Program-made: the position numbers and the translations under genes
Notes under the pieces: generated by a model
Seen by the model: the letters and a program-made list of their open reading frames with translations, nothing else
What the model was told of the DNA's origin: nothing
The model's database searches: none
Assembly: GCF_042477335.2 (NCBI RefSeq)
Contig: NC_091262.1
Span: 38,227,001-38,291,000, forward strand
Direction: 5' to 3'
From: Ovis canadensis
Taxonomy: Eukaryota > Chordata > Mammalia > Artiodactyla > Bovidae
Length of the DNA stretch: 64,000 nucleotides
Shown: piece by piece, positions 32,898 through 45,169 of the stretch
How the letters are laid out: every line of letters begins with the position of its first letter
How positions within the stretch are numbered: the first letter of the stretch is position 1

Positions 32898-33098
32898 TTG
32901 TTAGTCACTCAGTCATGTCAGACTCTTTGTAACCCCATGGACTGTAGCCTACCAGGCCCCTATGTCCGTGGAGTTCTCCAGGCAAGAATACTGGGGTGGG
33001 CTGCTATTTCCTTCTCCAGGAGATCTTCCCAACCCAGGGGTCAAAGCCAAGTCTCCTGCATTAGTGGGCGGATTCTTCACGGCTGAGCCACCAGGGAA
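32898..33098 (-). mobile_element. Bov-tA SINE
   Basis: Antisense Bov-tA, ending in the tRNA-derived gagccaccagggaagccc. Confidence 0.93.
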
Positions 33099-33121
33099 GC
33101 CCAGTCCTCTCGATATGTGTG

Positions 33122-33335
33122 TTGTACGTGCTAAGTCGCCTCAGCTGTGTCCGACCCTTGGCAACCCTGTACGAGGCTCCCTCTGTCCATGGGATTCTCC
33201 AGGCAAGAATACTGGAGTGGATTGCCATGCCTTCCTCCAGGGGCTCTTTCCAATTCAGGGATTGAACTGGCATCTCTTGGGTCTCTAGCAATGGCAAGCA
33301 GGTTCTTTACCCTCAGTGCCACCAGGGAAGCCCGG
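33122..33335 (-). mobile_element. Bov-tA SINE
   Basis: A second antisense Bov-tA 24 bp away, starting gtgctaagtcgcctcagctg and ending gccaccagggaagcccg. Confidence 0.93.
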
Positions 33336-33339
33336 GCCT

Positions 33340-34005
33340 CTCCATAGGGCTGCACAAAACATGGCAGCTTGTTTCATCAGATCAAGTGAGTGACAGGAGG
33401 TGGGGGAAGTCAGCATCCTTTTACCCTGATCTTGAGACATCCCACTGCTTCTGTTGATCCATTTCTCGGTATTTTGTCTGAAATTCTGACAGGTCTGAGA
33501 TCCTACTTCTGAGTTAACGAGTTACCTTACCACAGTTATTTATATGAGTCTTTATGAGTGTGCACGTATACCTGGGTAGCATGTATTTATACCAGTATAC
33601 AAGTGTATATGTATGCATACAAACATACCTGCTAGTCAACTGTATACACACCAGCCCGTCATGAGATCTCTGGAGCAAGCATCAGACTGTTTCGTTGCCG
33701 AGTAAACTTAGCCCAGGTTCCCCACAGGGGGAGAGGGTAGAGGCATGTGTACCTGTGTGTGCAATGGGGTGTATGCATAAATTCCAGGTTATGAAACTCA
33801 GAGCTTAAATAGATGGCTGACGCATCTGCTCCTGCTCTCCTCCTCAGTAGGAAAGATCCTGTATTTTCTTCTGGAATAGAAACAAAGCCTCTTTCGGAGG
33901 AAAGAAGCCTAGAATGTGAGTACGTGGCCCTGATCGGCAGGGGACAACCTCTAGCCGCTACAGGGCGGTAGCCAACCTCTCCCTTCTAAGGCATGTCAAC
34001 TATTT
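33340..34005. other. Unassigned spacer
   Basis: AT-rich with a purine/pyrimidine-alternating stretch around 33540-33650 (tatgtatgcatacaaacata). No gene seen. Confidence 0.5.
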
Positions 34006-34009
34006 GTGC

Positions 34010-34236
34010 TTGTTGTGTGCTAAGTCACTTCATTCATGTCTAACTCTTGGCAACCTATGGACCTTAGCCCACCAGGCTTCTTTGTTCATGGGATTCGCCA
34101 GGCAAGAATACTGGAGTGGCTTGCCATGCTCTCTTACAGAGGCTCTTCTTGGCCCAGAGATGGAACCAGCAACTCTTAGGTCTCCTGCATTGTCAGGGAG
34201 GGTTCTTTACCACTAGCACCACCTGAAAAGTCCTGT
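34010..34236 (-). mobile_element. Bov-tA SINE
   Basis: Antisense Bov-tA with gtgctaagtcacttcattca start. Confidence 0.9.
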
Positions 34237-34239
34237 TAA

Positions 34240-34975
34240 CCCTTCAAACAGCCTTTAAGCAAAGTTGGCCACAATCTTTGCTCAAAGAACTTAAACTTTA
34301 AGCAAATCTGAAAAATGTCATGTCCATTTTATAAATTGAAAATAATAGGATTAAAGGCCAGAAATTTGTCCCCAGTAGTAAGGATAAGCAGGGTGCACAC
34401 AGTCTCTCTGCCTGGATGATAAACATTCACTCTATAGAATTTCATTAAATACATATAAACTTTTAAAGATTTTTTGACATCCCCCAATAGTTTGAGTTGG
34501 ACAAATAGAAAATACAAAACTCAGTTTTTGGAATAGATTCCAGAAAACCGTGAAATGACTTTTCACCCATCCCTTTCCTGGGTCCTGAGTCCTCTTGGCC
34601 TTTTTTTTTTCTTGACTCCTCAGACTCGGGTTTTACCGTGTCTCAGCACTTGACTGTCTTCCTCTGGATTCTTTTGTCTTTTCTGTCCTCTTGGGCACAC
34701 CTCATGCTCTCCCTGCTGAATCACAGCAAAAGGTCTCTGGCTTTGACAGCTGTGTCTTTCCTCCATTATGCTACCATCCCACAGGAGTCTGGAATCTTCC
34801 TGATGCAAACCACTTCCCAGGATTTTCACCTCTTCCTCCCTGGACAGTGTCCAGACAATGTCTTATTAAGCACTTGGTTTTTGCTCCATTCTCTGAGTTG
34901 CTGAAACCATTTCCACACAAACGATCATTTTAGTCTACCTATTAGCCTTGTTAAATAATCATGGATTTTAGAGAC
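34240..34975. other. Unassigned spacer
   Basis: Contains a poly-T run near 34600. No homology recognised. Confidence 0.5.
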
Positions 34976-34977
34976 AT

Positions 34978-35190
34978 TTGGGCTTCCTCGGTGGCTCAGA
35001 TGAGGAGGAATCTGCGTGCAATGCAGGAGACCTGGATTCAACCCCTGGGTTGGGAAGATCCCCTGGAGAAGGGAATGGCAACCCATTCCAATGTTCTTGT
35101 CTGGAGAATCCCCTGGACAGAGGGGCCTGGCAGGCTACAGTTCATAGGTTGCAAAGAGTTGGACACAACTGAGTGACTAACACACGTACA
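34978..35190 (+). mobile_element. Bov-tA SINE
   Basis: Sense Bov-tA with tRNA-Glu-like head and BovA body, ending gttggacacaactgagtgac. Confidence 0.92.
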
Positions 35191-35479
35191 GACATTTATG
35201 TGACAAAATGTTTTTGTAGTATTATTCAAATGTCAAAAACTTCAAAATAATTAAAATGTTCCCAGTGGGATTCTGGTTAAGTTACTGGTGTTAGACCCAT
35301 ACAGTATGTTAGGGAGTTATCAAAAGTAACATTGTAGCAAAATAATTAGTGAAATGAAAAAATGTTTAAAAAAAAAGGTGTTTAAAAATGTTTAGAGGGA
35401 AAAACAAGATTATTAATAGTAGTTACCTGTGGTGGTTTTAAGGCAGGTGCACAAATTCTTTGATCTTTTTCTTTCAAGA

Positions 35480-36750
35480 TACATAGCTGAACATGGGGTG
35501 CAATTAGTGAGCCATCTGTAATCATTAGGACATGGCAGAGGTGGCTATCCATGACCAGCTGCTAAAACTGGGATCTCTCTTCCAGATCGAAGGGCCAGCA
35601 ACAAGCCATCACAGCAAACAGTTCCTCAGGACAGTGCGGTAACCGTCTTTTAGGGCACGCAGCCATGTCAAAGGGGTCCCTGTCCACGTAGGGCATTTGG
35701 CCCAGAGTCAAAAGCTAGCTCCCACAGCCTCCCTCTGAAGGCCCGCAGGTCACTGGCACTGGAGACCTCGTTATTAACCAGACTTTCAAGGGCCGTCCAC
35801 CAAACCCGCCTGTTCTCATTGTCCCCCAGGCAATGACAGAGTCCATGGGGAACACGTCTCTGCAGACAGCATTGTCTGCGATCTTAACTTGAAGTGTGTC
35901 CTCAGCGACACGGTTCCTAACAGCCACATCTTGGTGGATGACTTCCCTGCTGGACAGATAGCTCATTCCTCAGGCAATCTGAACAGTCATGTGAACCAAG
36001 GCTTGTTGAGACGCCGCCTGTGGATTATGGGCCTCTACAAACTGGCGCTGCCGTAAAAACAATCTAAGGTTCCCCCAGTTCATGTAAGCCAATATCCCCA
36101 AGGGCTTTTCTCCTTCTATACACACCCTGGTGACAGGAAGAAGATTTCTGTGATGAAGACCGCACAGCTTACAGCTCTCAGTGAGCATCACTGTCACCCG
36201 AATTTCAGAAGCTTGGTCTTTATCCGTTTTTACAAATCCTTGCTTTTCTTTATCTGGATCTTTTTCCTTTTCTCCTTTAGCCACAGACTTTATTGTTTGA
36301 ATATGTGCAGCTGTTATTCTATACACTTTTAATGTCTTCCAAAACTCTATGCTCCGCGTTTGCTAGGTCGCTTCACTCTCCGTTTTATTCCACGTTTCCG
36401 TCAAGCAGTGTTTCCCCGAATCACAGTCTGCCTGGTTGTGCACTGTTGCTGTTCAGTCGCTAAGCTGTGTCTGTCTCTGTGTGATGCCGTGGACTGTAGG
36501 CCACCAGGCTCCTCTGTCCCAGGCAAGAATTTCCCAGGCAAGAGTACTGGAATGGTTGCCATCCCTTCTCCATATTTGGATCTTTTTCATCTACTAAGAT
36601 CCCATGGAAAATATGCTCAAAACACCTTATTGAAGTTCACCTTTTAGAATTATCCTCTCCCTGGATATTGCGATATCCTTCACCTGAGCGCTGGCCTCCG
36701 AAAGAGTGACACTTCTCAGATCGTTCTTCTGTCTTCTACCCTGCTTGAGT
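35480..36750 (-). pseudogene. RYK: RYK kinase processed pseudogene
   Basis: Read on the minus strand, KNDLRSVTLSEASAQVKDIA matches the RYK juxtamembrane segment. DPDKEKQGFVKTDKDQASEI, ESCKLCGLHHRNLLPVTRVC and MSYLSSREVIHQDVAVRN match the RYK pseudokinase domain. The HRDLAARN-type motif has become HQDVAVRN and the DNA-type motif (ITDNALSRD in the parent) reads IADNAVCRD. RYK is a Wnt co-receptor. No introns separate segments that are split in the parent, so this is probably a retrocopy. Frameshifts occur after FPMD (about 35840) and stops after LKGELQ (about 36632). The C-terminal end can be followed in broken frames to about 35480. A roughly 300-bp insertion with a SINE splits it. It is 5'-truncated, lacking the WIF and transmembrane parts. 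Confidence 0.85.
36270..36575 (-). mobile_element. SINE-containing insertion inside the RYK pseudogene
   Basis: A Bov-A-type SINE segment (about 36430-36570, antisense to the + strand) plus about 150 bp of unassigned sequence interrupt RYK homology. The pseudogene text aaaaagatccaaata on one side and aaaaagatccagata on the other look like a target-site duplication, dating the insertion after the retrocopy. Confidence 0.65.
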
Positions 36751-36839
36751 GAAAATAAAAACAAAAAACCAAACTCTGTCGCTATGTCAGATACGATATC
36801 ATCAACACAGTTCAGAAGGGACAATGCAAAACAAATTTT

Positions 36840-37527
36840 TAAACAAAAGCATGTTTATTATGCAATCTGAGACAAAGTGCAATCAGGAGGGAGCCTGATT
36901 ACACTTTAAAAGAAAAGGCACTCAGGAGTGAGTCTGGAATCAGAAGCAGCTTTGATATTTGTTGGACTGTGATCCTCAGCCACTTTTGCCTAAACACACA
37001 GAATGGATGGGTCTGGTGCCCTGTGTGCTGGGCTGCAGGCCCAATTTCTTAACACAGGGCAGATGAACTGGGCCCACCACCCCTGTGCTCAGTGGGCAAA
37101 GCTGAGTCGCTCTCCTGTCCTCATGGTGCTAGCGGGAGGGACTGACTGAAGACAAAGTGCCATGGGTTACACTGCGGAGGGGTGTGATGCAGGGAAGGTG
37201 CCGATTTTATTGATGGCAGCCCCATCCACCTCTTCTTCCATCTTCCTGGCTTCTTCCAATTCTCCTGGATTTAACACCAGTTAACCTCAACTTTGGCCCC
37301 TTACCTAGATTTCTCAAGAATTTCATCTGTGTATAAATAGGAGGAGGAAAAACAAATTAAAAAATAAACCTGTTTGCTGTGCTCAAAGACTCAGCATCAC
37401 CATCCTGCTCTTAAAAAACGGAGTATAGCACCAGAACACTGCATCTTATTCCCTTTCATTTCCTTTCATAGTAGTTGAAAATAACATGAGGTGCTTTGAC
37501 CGAAAGTCAAGCTTGTTCTAGACCCGT
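36840..37527. other. Unassigned spacer
   Basis: No exon or repeat recognised. It lies between the RYK pseudogene and BovB. Confidence 0.5.
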
Positions 37528-39370
37528 TGAGTTCAGTTCAGTTCAGTTTAGTTACTCAGTCGTGTCCGACTCTTTGTGACCCCATGAATCGCAGCACGCC
37601 AGGCCTCCCTGTCCATCACCATCTCCCGGAGTTCACTCAGACTCAGGTCCATCAAGTCAGTGATGCCATCCAGACATCTCATCCTCGGGCGTCCCATTCT
37701 CCTCCTGCCTCCAATCCCTCCCAGCATCAGAGTCTTTTCCAATGAGTCAACTCTTCACATGAGGTGGCCAAAATACTGGAGCTTCAGCTTTAGCATCATT
37801 CCTTCCAAAGAACACCAGGGCTGATCTCCTTCAGAATGGACTGGTTGGATCTCCTTGCAGTCCCAGGGACTCTCAAGAGTCTTCTCCAACACCACAGTTC
37901 AAAAGCATCAGTTCTTCGGCACTCTGCTTTCTTCACAGTCCAATTCTCACATCCATAGATGACTACTGGGAAAACCATAGACTTGACTAGATGGACCTTT
38001 GTTGGCAAAGTAATGTCTCTGCTTTTGAATATGCTCTCTAGGTTGGTCATAACTTTTCTTCCAAGGAGTAAGCGTCTTTTAATTTGATGGCTTCACTCAC
38101 CATCTGCAGTGATTTTGGAACCCAAAAACATAAAGTCTGACACTGTTTCCACTGTTTCCCCATCTATGTGCCATGAAGTCATGGGACCAGATGCCATGAT
38201 CTTCGTTTTCTGAATGTTGCACTTTAAGCCAACTTTTTCACTCTCCTCTTTCATGTTCATCAAGAGGCTTTTTAGTTCCTCTTCACTATCTTCCATAAGG
38301 GTGGTCAAATCTCCATATCCGAGGTTATTGATATTTCTCCCGGCAATCTTGATTCCAGCTTGTGCTTCTTCCAGTCCAGCGTTTCTCATGATGTACTCTG
38401 CATAGAAGTTAAATAAGCAGGCTGACAATACACAGCCTTGACAGACTCCTTTTCCTATTTGGAACCAGTCTGTTGTTCCATGTCCAGTTCTAACTGTTAC
38501 TTCCTGACCTGCATAGAGGTTTCTCAAGAGGCAGGTCAGGTGGTCTGGGATTCCCATCTCTTTCAGAATTTTCCACAGTTTATTGTGGTCCACACAGTCA
38601 AAGGCTTTGGCATAGTCAATAAAGCAGAAATAGATGGAGTTTTTTGGAACTCTCTTGCTTTTTCGATGATCCAGTGGATGTTGGCAATTTGATCTCTGGT
38701 TCCTCTGCCTTTTCTAAAGCCAGCTTGAACATCTGGAAGTTCATGGTTCACGTGCTGAAGCCTGGCTTCGAGAATTTTGAGCATTACTTTACTAGCCTGT
38801 GAGGTGAGTGCAAATGTGCTGTAGTTTGAGCATTCTTTTCCTTGCCTTTCTTTGGGATTGGAATGAAAACTAACTTATTCCAGTCCTGTGGCCACTGCTG
38901 AGTTTTCCAAATGTGCTGGCAACTTGAGTGCAGCACTTTCACAGCATCATCTTTCAGGATTTGAGATAGCTCCACTGGAATTCCATCACCTCCACTAGCT
39001 TTGTTCATAGTGATGCTTTCTAAGGCCCACTTGACTTCACATGCCAGGATGTCTGGCTCTAGGTGAGTGATCACACCATCGTTTTTATCTTGGTCGTGAA
39101 GCTCTTTTTTGTACAGCTCTTCTATGTATTCTTGCGACCTCTTCTTAATATCTTCTGCTTCTGTTAGGTCCATACCTTTTCTGTCCTTTATCGAGCCCAT
39201 CTTTGCAGGAAATGTTCCCTTGGTATCTCTAATTTTCTTGAAGAGACCTCAAGTCTTTCCCATTCTATTGTTTTCCTGTATTTCTTTGCATGGATCGCTG
39301 AGGAAGGCTTCCTTATCTCTCTTTGCTCTTCTTTGGAACTCTGCATTCAGATGCTTCTATCTTTCCTTGC
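37528..39370 (-). mobile_element. BovB LINE, 5'-truncated, with decayed RT
   Basis: From the gttcagttcagtt terminus at 37528, the minus strand reads through the BovB tail, the RT palm and thumb region (DHNKLWKILKEMGIPDHLTC, YAGQEVTVRTGHGTTDWFQI, GKGVCQGCVLSACLFN) and the preceding domain (EVKWALESITMNKASGGDGI). The catalytic box that should read YADDT is YGDLT, so the copy is inactive. Frames break near 38090, 38600 and 38790. The endonuclease domain is absent. Confidence 0.95.
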
Positions 39371-39371
39371 A

Positions 39372-39968
39372 GATGGTGATTGCAGACATGAAATTAAAAG
39401 ATGCTTACTCCTTGGAAGGAAAGTTATGACCAACCTAGACAGCATATGAAAAAGTAGAGACATTATTTTGTTAACAAACGTCTGTCTAGTCAAGGCTATG
39501 ATTTTTCTAGTAGTCATGTATGGATGTAAGAGTCAGACTATAAAAACAGCTGAGCAGAGAATTGATGCTTTTGAACTGTGGTGTTGGAAAAGACTCTTGA
39601 GAGTTCCTTGGACTGCAAGAGATCCAACCAGTCCATCCTAAAGGAAATCAGTCCTGGGTGTTCATTGGAAGGACTGATGTTGAAGCTGAAACTCCAATAT
39701 TTTGGCCACATGATGTGAAGAGCTGACTGACTTGAACAGACCCTGATGTTGGGAAAGATTGAAGGCAGGAGGAGAAGAGGATGACAGAGGATGAGAAGGG
39801 AATGACAGAGGATGAGATGGTTAGGTAGCATCACCGACTCAATGCACATGAGTTTGGGTAAAGCCCGGGAGTTAGTGATGGACAGGGAGGCCTGGCGTGC
39901 TGGGGTTCATGCGGTTGTCAAGAGTCAGACACGACTGAGCCACTGAAATGAACTGAACTGAACTGAAT
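39372..39968 (+). mobile_element. BovB 3' fragment, opposed to the preceding element
   Basis: Sense BovB from gatggtgattgcagacatga to the ctgaactgaactgaat terminus, directly abutting the 5' end of the minus-strand BovB, so two BovB tails face outward. Confidence 0.92.
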
Positions 39969-40275
39969 AGATACACAGATGTAGAGGAAGGACTTGTGAA
40001 CTCAGCTGGAGAAGAGGGAGGGACAAATTGAGAGAGTAGCATTGAAACATAGCCACTACCATATGCAAAATAGCTAGCTAGTGGGAAGTTGCTGTATAAC
40101 ATAGGGAGCCCAGCAGGGAGCTCTGTGACGACCTAGAGGGTGGGATGGTGGGAAGTGGGAGCCAGGCTCACCAAAGAGTGGATAATATACTTATGGCTTA
40201 TTTGTGTTGTTGTATGAGGAAAACCAACCAAACATTGTAAAGCAGTTATTCTTCAATTTAAAATAAATAAATACA
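39968..40275 (+). mobile_element. Bovine L1 3'-end fragment
   Basis: Sense L1 3' UTR (gctgtataacatagggagcc, gtaaagcagttattcttcaa) ending in aataaataaat. Confidence 0.88.
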
Positions 40276-40720
40276 ATCTGAAAACTATCATTCAACACAT
40301 ATGCAATGTCATTAAACCTTATGGGATCATCTTCTCTTCCTAGTTGTTTTTCCACTATAAGTACTTATAAATATCATTAAAGGTTTTGAAAATATGATTT
40401 TAATATCCACACAGTATTGCTTAATACATCATACATAAATAATGAAATTTCAGTCTCAAGATAGAAACATAATACCAAAAAAGGTTTCCAGTCTAAACTA
40501 AAGCTTGCATTTTAATTCAGCTTAATGAGAATTCCTCTGAAGATCTAAAATTCTCATGAAAAGTAAATTATGTGGAGTCCTTTTTGCTTTCATCTGTGAT
40601 GCCTTATTGTCATCTATTTCTAAGGACTCTTGGACTTTGACATTTTGCATTTGACTGTAATTTTTGACTGAGATAAAATATTAAATTTAGATATTATGAA
40701 TGTCAAGAAGTAGTCTTGTA
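40276..40720. other. Unassigned AT-rich spacer
   Basis: Nothing recognised. Confidence 0.5.
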
Positions 40721-40721
40721 A

Positions 40722-40926
40722 GTGTGAATCATTCAGTCATGTCCAGTTATTTGTGACCCATGGACTGTAGCCCACCAGGTCCTCTGTCCAGAGAATTTTC
40801 CAGGCAAGAATATTGGAGTGGGTAGCCATTCCTTTCTCGAGGGGATCTTCCTGACCTAGGGCTCAAACCTAGGTCTCTTGGATTGCAGGCAGATTCTTTA
40901 CCATATGAACCACCAGAGAACCCTGA
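40722..40926 (-). mobile_element. Bov-tA SINE
   Basis: Antisense element with catgtccagttatttgtgac and gaaccaccagagaaccc. Confidence 0.9.
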
Positions 40927-41790
40927 CTCTGCTGTACATGGATGTAAAAATCCTTAAAAGAATATTAGCAAACCAAATTGATGAATACACTAAAAGAATC
41001 ATACACTATGATCAAATGTAAGTTATTCTGTGCCTGCAAGCATGATTTATGATCTGCACATCAATCACTGTGATACACAATATGAGCAAAATTAAGAATA
41101 AAATCACATGATCTTCTCAATAATTGCAGAAAAAGCTTTCGACAAAGGGTAACATCATTGGATACAATCTCACAGTACAGTGGCTATACATGGAACATAC
41201 TAAAGGGTATATAAGACAAGCCCACGGCTAACATCCAACTCAGTGGTAAAGAGGTGAAAAGTGACAGTGAAGTCTGTCGGTTGTGCCCGACTCTTGGCGA
41301 CCCCATGGACTGTAGCCTACCAGGCTCCTCCGTCTATGGGATTTTCCAGGCAAGTGTACTGGAGTGGGTACCCATTTCCTTCTCCACAGGATCTTCCCAG
41401 CCCAGGGATCCAACCTGGGTCTCCCACATTGTAGGCAGATGCCTTACCATCTGAGCCACCAGAGGTTTTCCTAAAAGATCAGGAAAGAGCAAGGATGTCC
41501 ACTCTCACCTATCTTGCTCATCATAGCAGTGGAAGTGTCCTTCCCAGAGTAACTAGGCGAGAAAAGGAAATTAAAGGCATCCCCATCAGAACAGATGAAG
41601 TTACACTGTCACTGTTCGATTACAACAGGATTTATATGCAACCTTAAAAACTCCACCAAGTAACAACTATTAAAACGAATAAACTCAGCAATATAGCAAG
41701 ATATGAACCATCAGAGAGAGAACAGAACAGTCCCATATACAAATGCATCCAAAAAAAAAACAACAAACCCTGAAATGAATTTAACTGAGG
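40927..41790 (+). mobile_element. L1 ORF2 fragment split by a SINE
   Basis: Sense text encodes remnants of L1 reverse transcriptase (KILKRILANQIDEYTKRIIH, then NYCRKSF-like EKAFDK). It is interrupted at 41262-41464 by an antisense Bov-tA and resumes with qeqgcplsp-like and later RT/thumb text to about 41790. Many stops. Confidence 0.75.
41262..41464 (-). mobile_element. Bov-tA SINE inside L1
   Basis: Antisense Bov-tA bounded by aaagaggt and agaggttt, possible short duplicated target. Confidence 0.9.
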
Positions 41791-41794
41791 GGCA

Positions 41795-43085
41795 GAAATA
41801 CCTGTACAGTCACGGGCTCCAAGACCTAGAGTCTGGGTTCAAATCCCAGCTCACCCACTGACCTGCAGAGTGACCCAGGGCAAATCACACAATGATCTGA
41901 GGCTCAACATATTCAACTGTAAAGTGAACACAAAACCAGTGTCTCCTCCCAGGGCTGTGAAACTCCAAGGAAATGCTTATTTAGGCCGAGGGGTTGGAGT
42001 GTCTCCAGGAGCCTCTCCTTGTATGAAACTCCTCTAGAACTGGGCTCTCCTGATCCTGTGGGCGAGGGTCAAGGGTAGAACCTGGGAGCCAAACGGGACT
42101 GGACAAGGACGAGGACAAAAAAATACTAGTTCTGTGTCAATGAGGGAAGCCACCTCCTTTCCAGATCTCAGAGTGGGGCCTGCACCGAGGGCCATGCACA
42201 GTCAGAAGTGATAACTCCGAACCCCCCACAGCAGGGATGGAGCCTTCCTGGCAAGAACCTTCTCTCTGGTCCGGGCTCCAGTGTGATGTAGTGTTGCTCC
42301 CTGAGTTCTCCACGTCTCCACCAGGCAAAGAGCTCTTGGGAGCTGGAGGTCTATTAAACCACAGGGGCCTGAGGGTCAGAATGACACAAGGACGGACAAC
42401 ATTGAAAGCTAGCTAAATTTTTAAAAAATGACAGAAGTACAGACGAGGCAGGGGATGAGAAGCAGAAGGACTGATGACCTCTCAAGCCTTTAGCAGAAAT
42501 ATCTCCACACCAGCTCAGCAGAGCCTACAGGAGGAAAATATAATGGAAAAGGAGGCTATGGGTATATCTCCACACTGCTGGACCCAGAGATCCAAGTCCC
42601 AATCCACCAACATCGTTCTGCATATCCAGACACCAAGAGGAAGAAACACAGACCTTGCCTTAGGAGGTCTCAGCCAGACTTAATATTGGGGTTGCTGAGC
42701 ATGGTCACATGGTCACTATGGACTCAGATCCTCCTCCATGCTCACATCCTCTGCTCTCACAGAAACATACACGGTTCACTACAGAGAACCCTCTGAGGGA
42801 ACTTGTGTATACTAGAAACTGCATGGTGAAATGCAAAGAAAAGACACAGAAATGGAAACATGCCTCTGGGGAGCTCTACAAATTAAAAAAGATCTGAAGT
42901 GCTTGATACTTGGCATTTTAAAAAAGCTTTTTAATAGGTAAACCCAGAAAGGACATTTCCAGGAGAAAGGACAAAAGAATCATCCCACTGGGGCAATGTG
43001 GTATCCATATGGGAAAGTAAGTTGGATCCCTACCTCACAAAACACCACCAAACCAATTAGACACATACTAACAACCAAATAGATT
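41795..43085. other. Unassigned spacer
   Basis: Two short + strand frames (42474-42683, 69 codons; 42709-42897, 62 codons) carry no recognised domain. The segment just before BovB resembles more L1 sequence but is not assignable with confidence. Confidence 0.45.
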
Positions 43086-43089
43086 TAAG

Positions 43090-45100
43090 GGACTAGATCT
43101 GATAGATAGAGTGCCTGATGAACTCTGGACTGAGGTTCGTGACATTGTACAGGAGACAGGGATCAAGACCATCCCCATGGAAAACAAATGCAAAAAAGCA
43201 AAATGGCTCTCTGGGGAGGCCTTACAAATAGCTGTGAAAAGAAGAGAAGCGAAAAGCAAAGGAGAAAAGGAAAGATATAAGCATCTGAATGCAGAGTTCC
43301 AAAGAAGAGCAAGAAGAGATAAGAAAGCCTTCCTCAGTAATCAGTGCAAAGAAATAGAGGAAAACAACAGAATGGGAAAGACTAGAGATCTCTTCAAGAA
43401 AATTAGAGACACCAAGGGAAGATTTCATGCAAAGATGGGCTCGAAAAAGGACAGAAATGGTATGGACCTAACAGAAGCAGAAGATATTAAGAAGAGGTGG
43501 CAAGAATTCACAGAAGAGCTGTACAAAAAAGAGCTTCACGACCAAGATAAAAACGATGGTGTGATCACTCACCTAGAGCCAGACATCCTGGAATGTGAAG
43601 TCAAGTGGGCCTTAGAAAGCATCATTATGAACAAAGCTAGTGGAGGTGATGGATTTCCAGTGGACCTATCTCAAATCCTGAAAGACAATGCTGTGAAAGT
43701 GCTGCACTCAATTTGCCAGCAAATTTGGAAAACTCAGCAGTGGCCACAGGACTGGAAAAGGTTAGTTTTCATTCCAATCCCAAGGAAAGGCAAGGAAAAG
43801 AATGCTCAAACTACCACACAATTGTACTCATCTCACACACTAGTAAATAATGCTCAAAATTCTCTAATCCAGGCTTCAGCAATACGTGAACCGTGAACTT
43901 CCAGATGTTAAAGCTGGTTTTAGAAAAGGCAGAGGAACCAGAGATCAAATTGCCAACATCCTCTGGATCTTCGAAAAAGAAGAGAGTTCCAAAAAAAAAA
44001 ACACATCTCTTTCTGCTTTATTGACTATGCCAAAGCCTTTGACTGTGTGGACCACAATAAACTGTGGAAAATTCTTCAAGAGATGAGAATATCAGATCAC
44101 CTGACCTGCCTCTTGAGAAACCTATATGCAGGTCTGGAAGCAACAGAACTGGACGTGGAAAACAGACTGGTTCCAAATCGGAAAAGGAGAACGTCAAGGC
44201 TGTCTATTGTCACCCTGCTTATTTAACTTCGATGCAGATTACATCTTGAGAAACGCTGGGCTGGAAGAAGCACAAGCTGGAATCAAGATTGCTGGGAGAA
44301 ATATCAATAACCTCAGATATGCAGATGACACCACCCTTATGGAAGAAAGTGAAGAGGAACTAAAAAGCCTCTTGATGAACGTGAAAGAGGAGAGTGAAAA
44401 AGTTGGCTTAAATCGCAACATTCAGAAAACAAAGATCATAGCATGTGGGCCCATCACTTCATGGGAAATAGATAGGGAACAGTGTCGGGCTTTATGTTTT
44501 TGGGTTCCAAAATTACTGCAGATGGTGACTGCAGCCATGAAATTAAAAGACGCTTACTCCTTGGAAGAACAGTTACGACCAACCTAGATATCATATTCAA
44601 AAGCAGAGACATTACTTAGCCAACAAAGGTCCGTCTAGTCAAGGCTATGATTTTCCCAGTAGTCATGTACCGGTGAGAGAGTTGGACTGTGAAGAAAGCT
44701 GAGCGCTGAAGAATTTTTTGAACTGTGGTGTTGGAGAAGACTCTTGAGAGTCCCTTGGACTGCAAGGAGATCCAACTAGTCCATTCTAAAGATCAGCCCT
44801 GGGTGTTCTTTGGAAGGAATGATGCTAAAGCTGAAGCTCCAGTATTTTGGCCACCTCATGCGAAGAGTTGACTCTTTGGAAAAGACCCTGATGCTGGGAG
44901 GGATTGGGGGCAGGAGGAGAAGGGGACGACGGAGGATGAGATGTCTGGATGGCATCACCGACTAGATGGATGTGAGTCTGAGTGAACTCCGGGAGATGGT
45001 GATGGACAGGGAGGCCTGGCGTGCTGCAGTTCATGGGGTCGCAGAGTTGGACACGACTGAGCGACTGAACTGAAATGAACTGAACTGAACTGAACTGAAG
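43090..45100 (+). mobile_element. BovB LINE, 5'-truncated, longest BovB ORF in window
   Basis: A 261-codon frame (43111-43896) covers the region between endonuclease and RT and the start of RT (ELHDQDKNDGVITHLEPDIL, CEVKWALESIIMNKASGGDG). After frame breaks, 44126-44587 gives GKGERQGCLLSPCLFNFDAD and NINNLRYADDTTLMEESEEE, with the catalytic YADDT box intact. It ends at the gaactgaactgaactgaag terminus. BovB is an RTE-clade retrotransposon known for horizontal transfer between reptiles and ruminants. Endonuclease is missing and frames are broken, so it is inactive. Confidence 0.95.
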
Positions 45101-45169
45101 AACCAATGATTGAAAGAGAAATTTTACAAAATTTTGAACAATTTTGGATGAAGGAATATCTTTTCTTTA

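Noticed and set aside
39372-39968. 5' inversion of a single BovB by twin priming
   Set aside because: Both arms carry a BovB 3' terminus, which twin priming of one element does not give.
43111-43896. 261-codon frame as a host gene
   Set aside because: It is the BovB region between endonuclease and RT (EVKWALES..MNKASGGDG), part of a retrotransposon.
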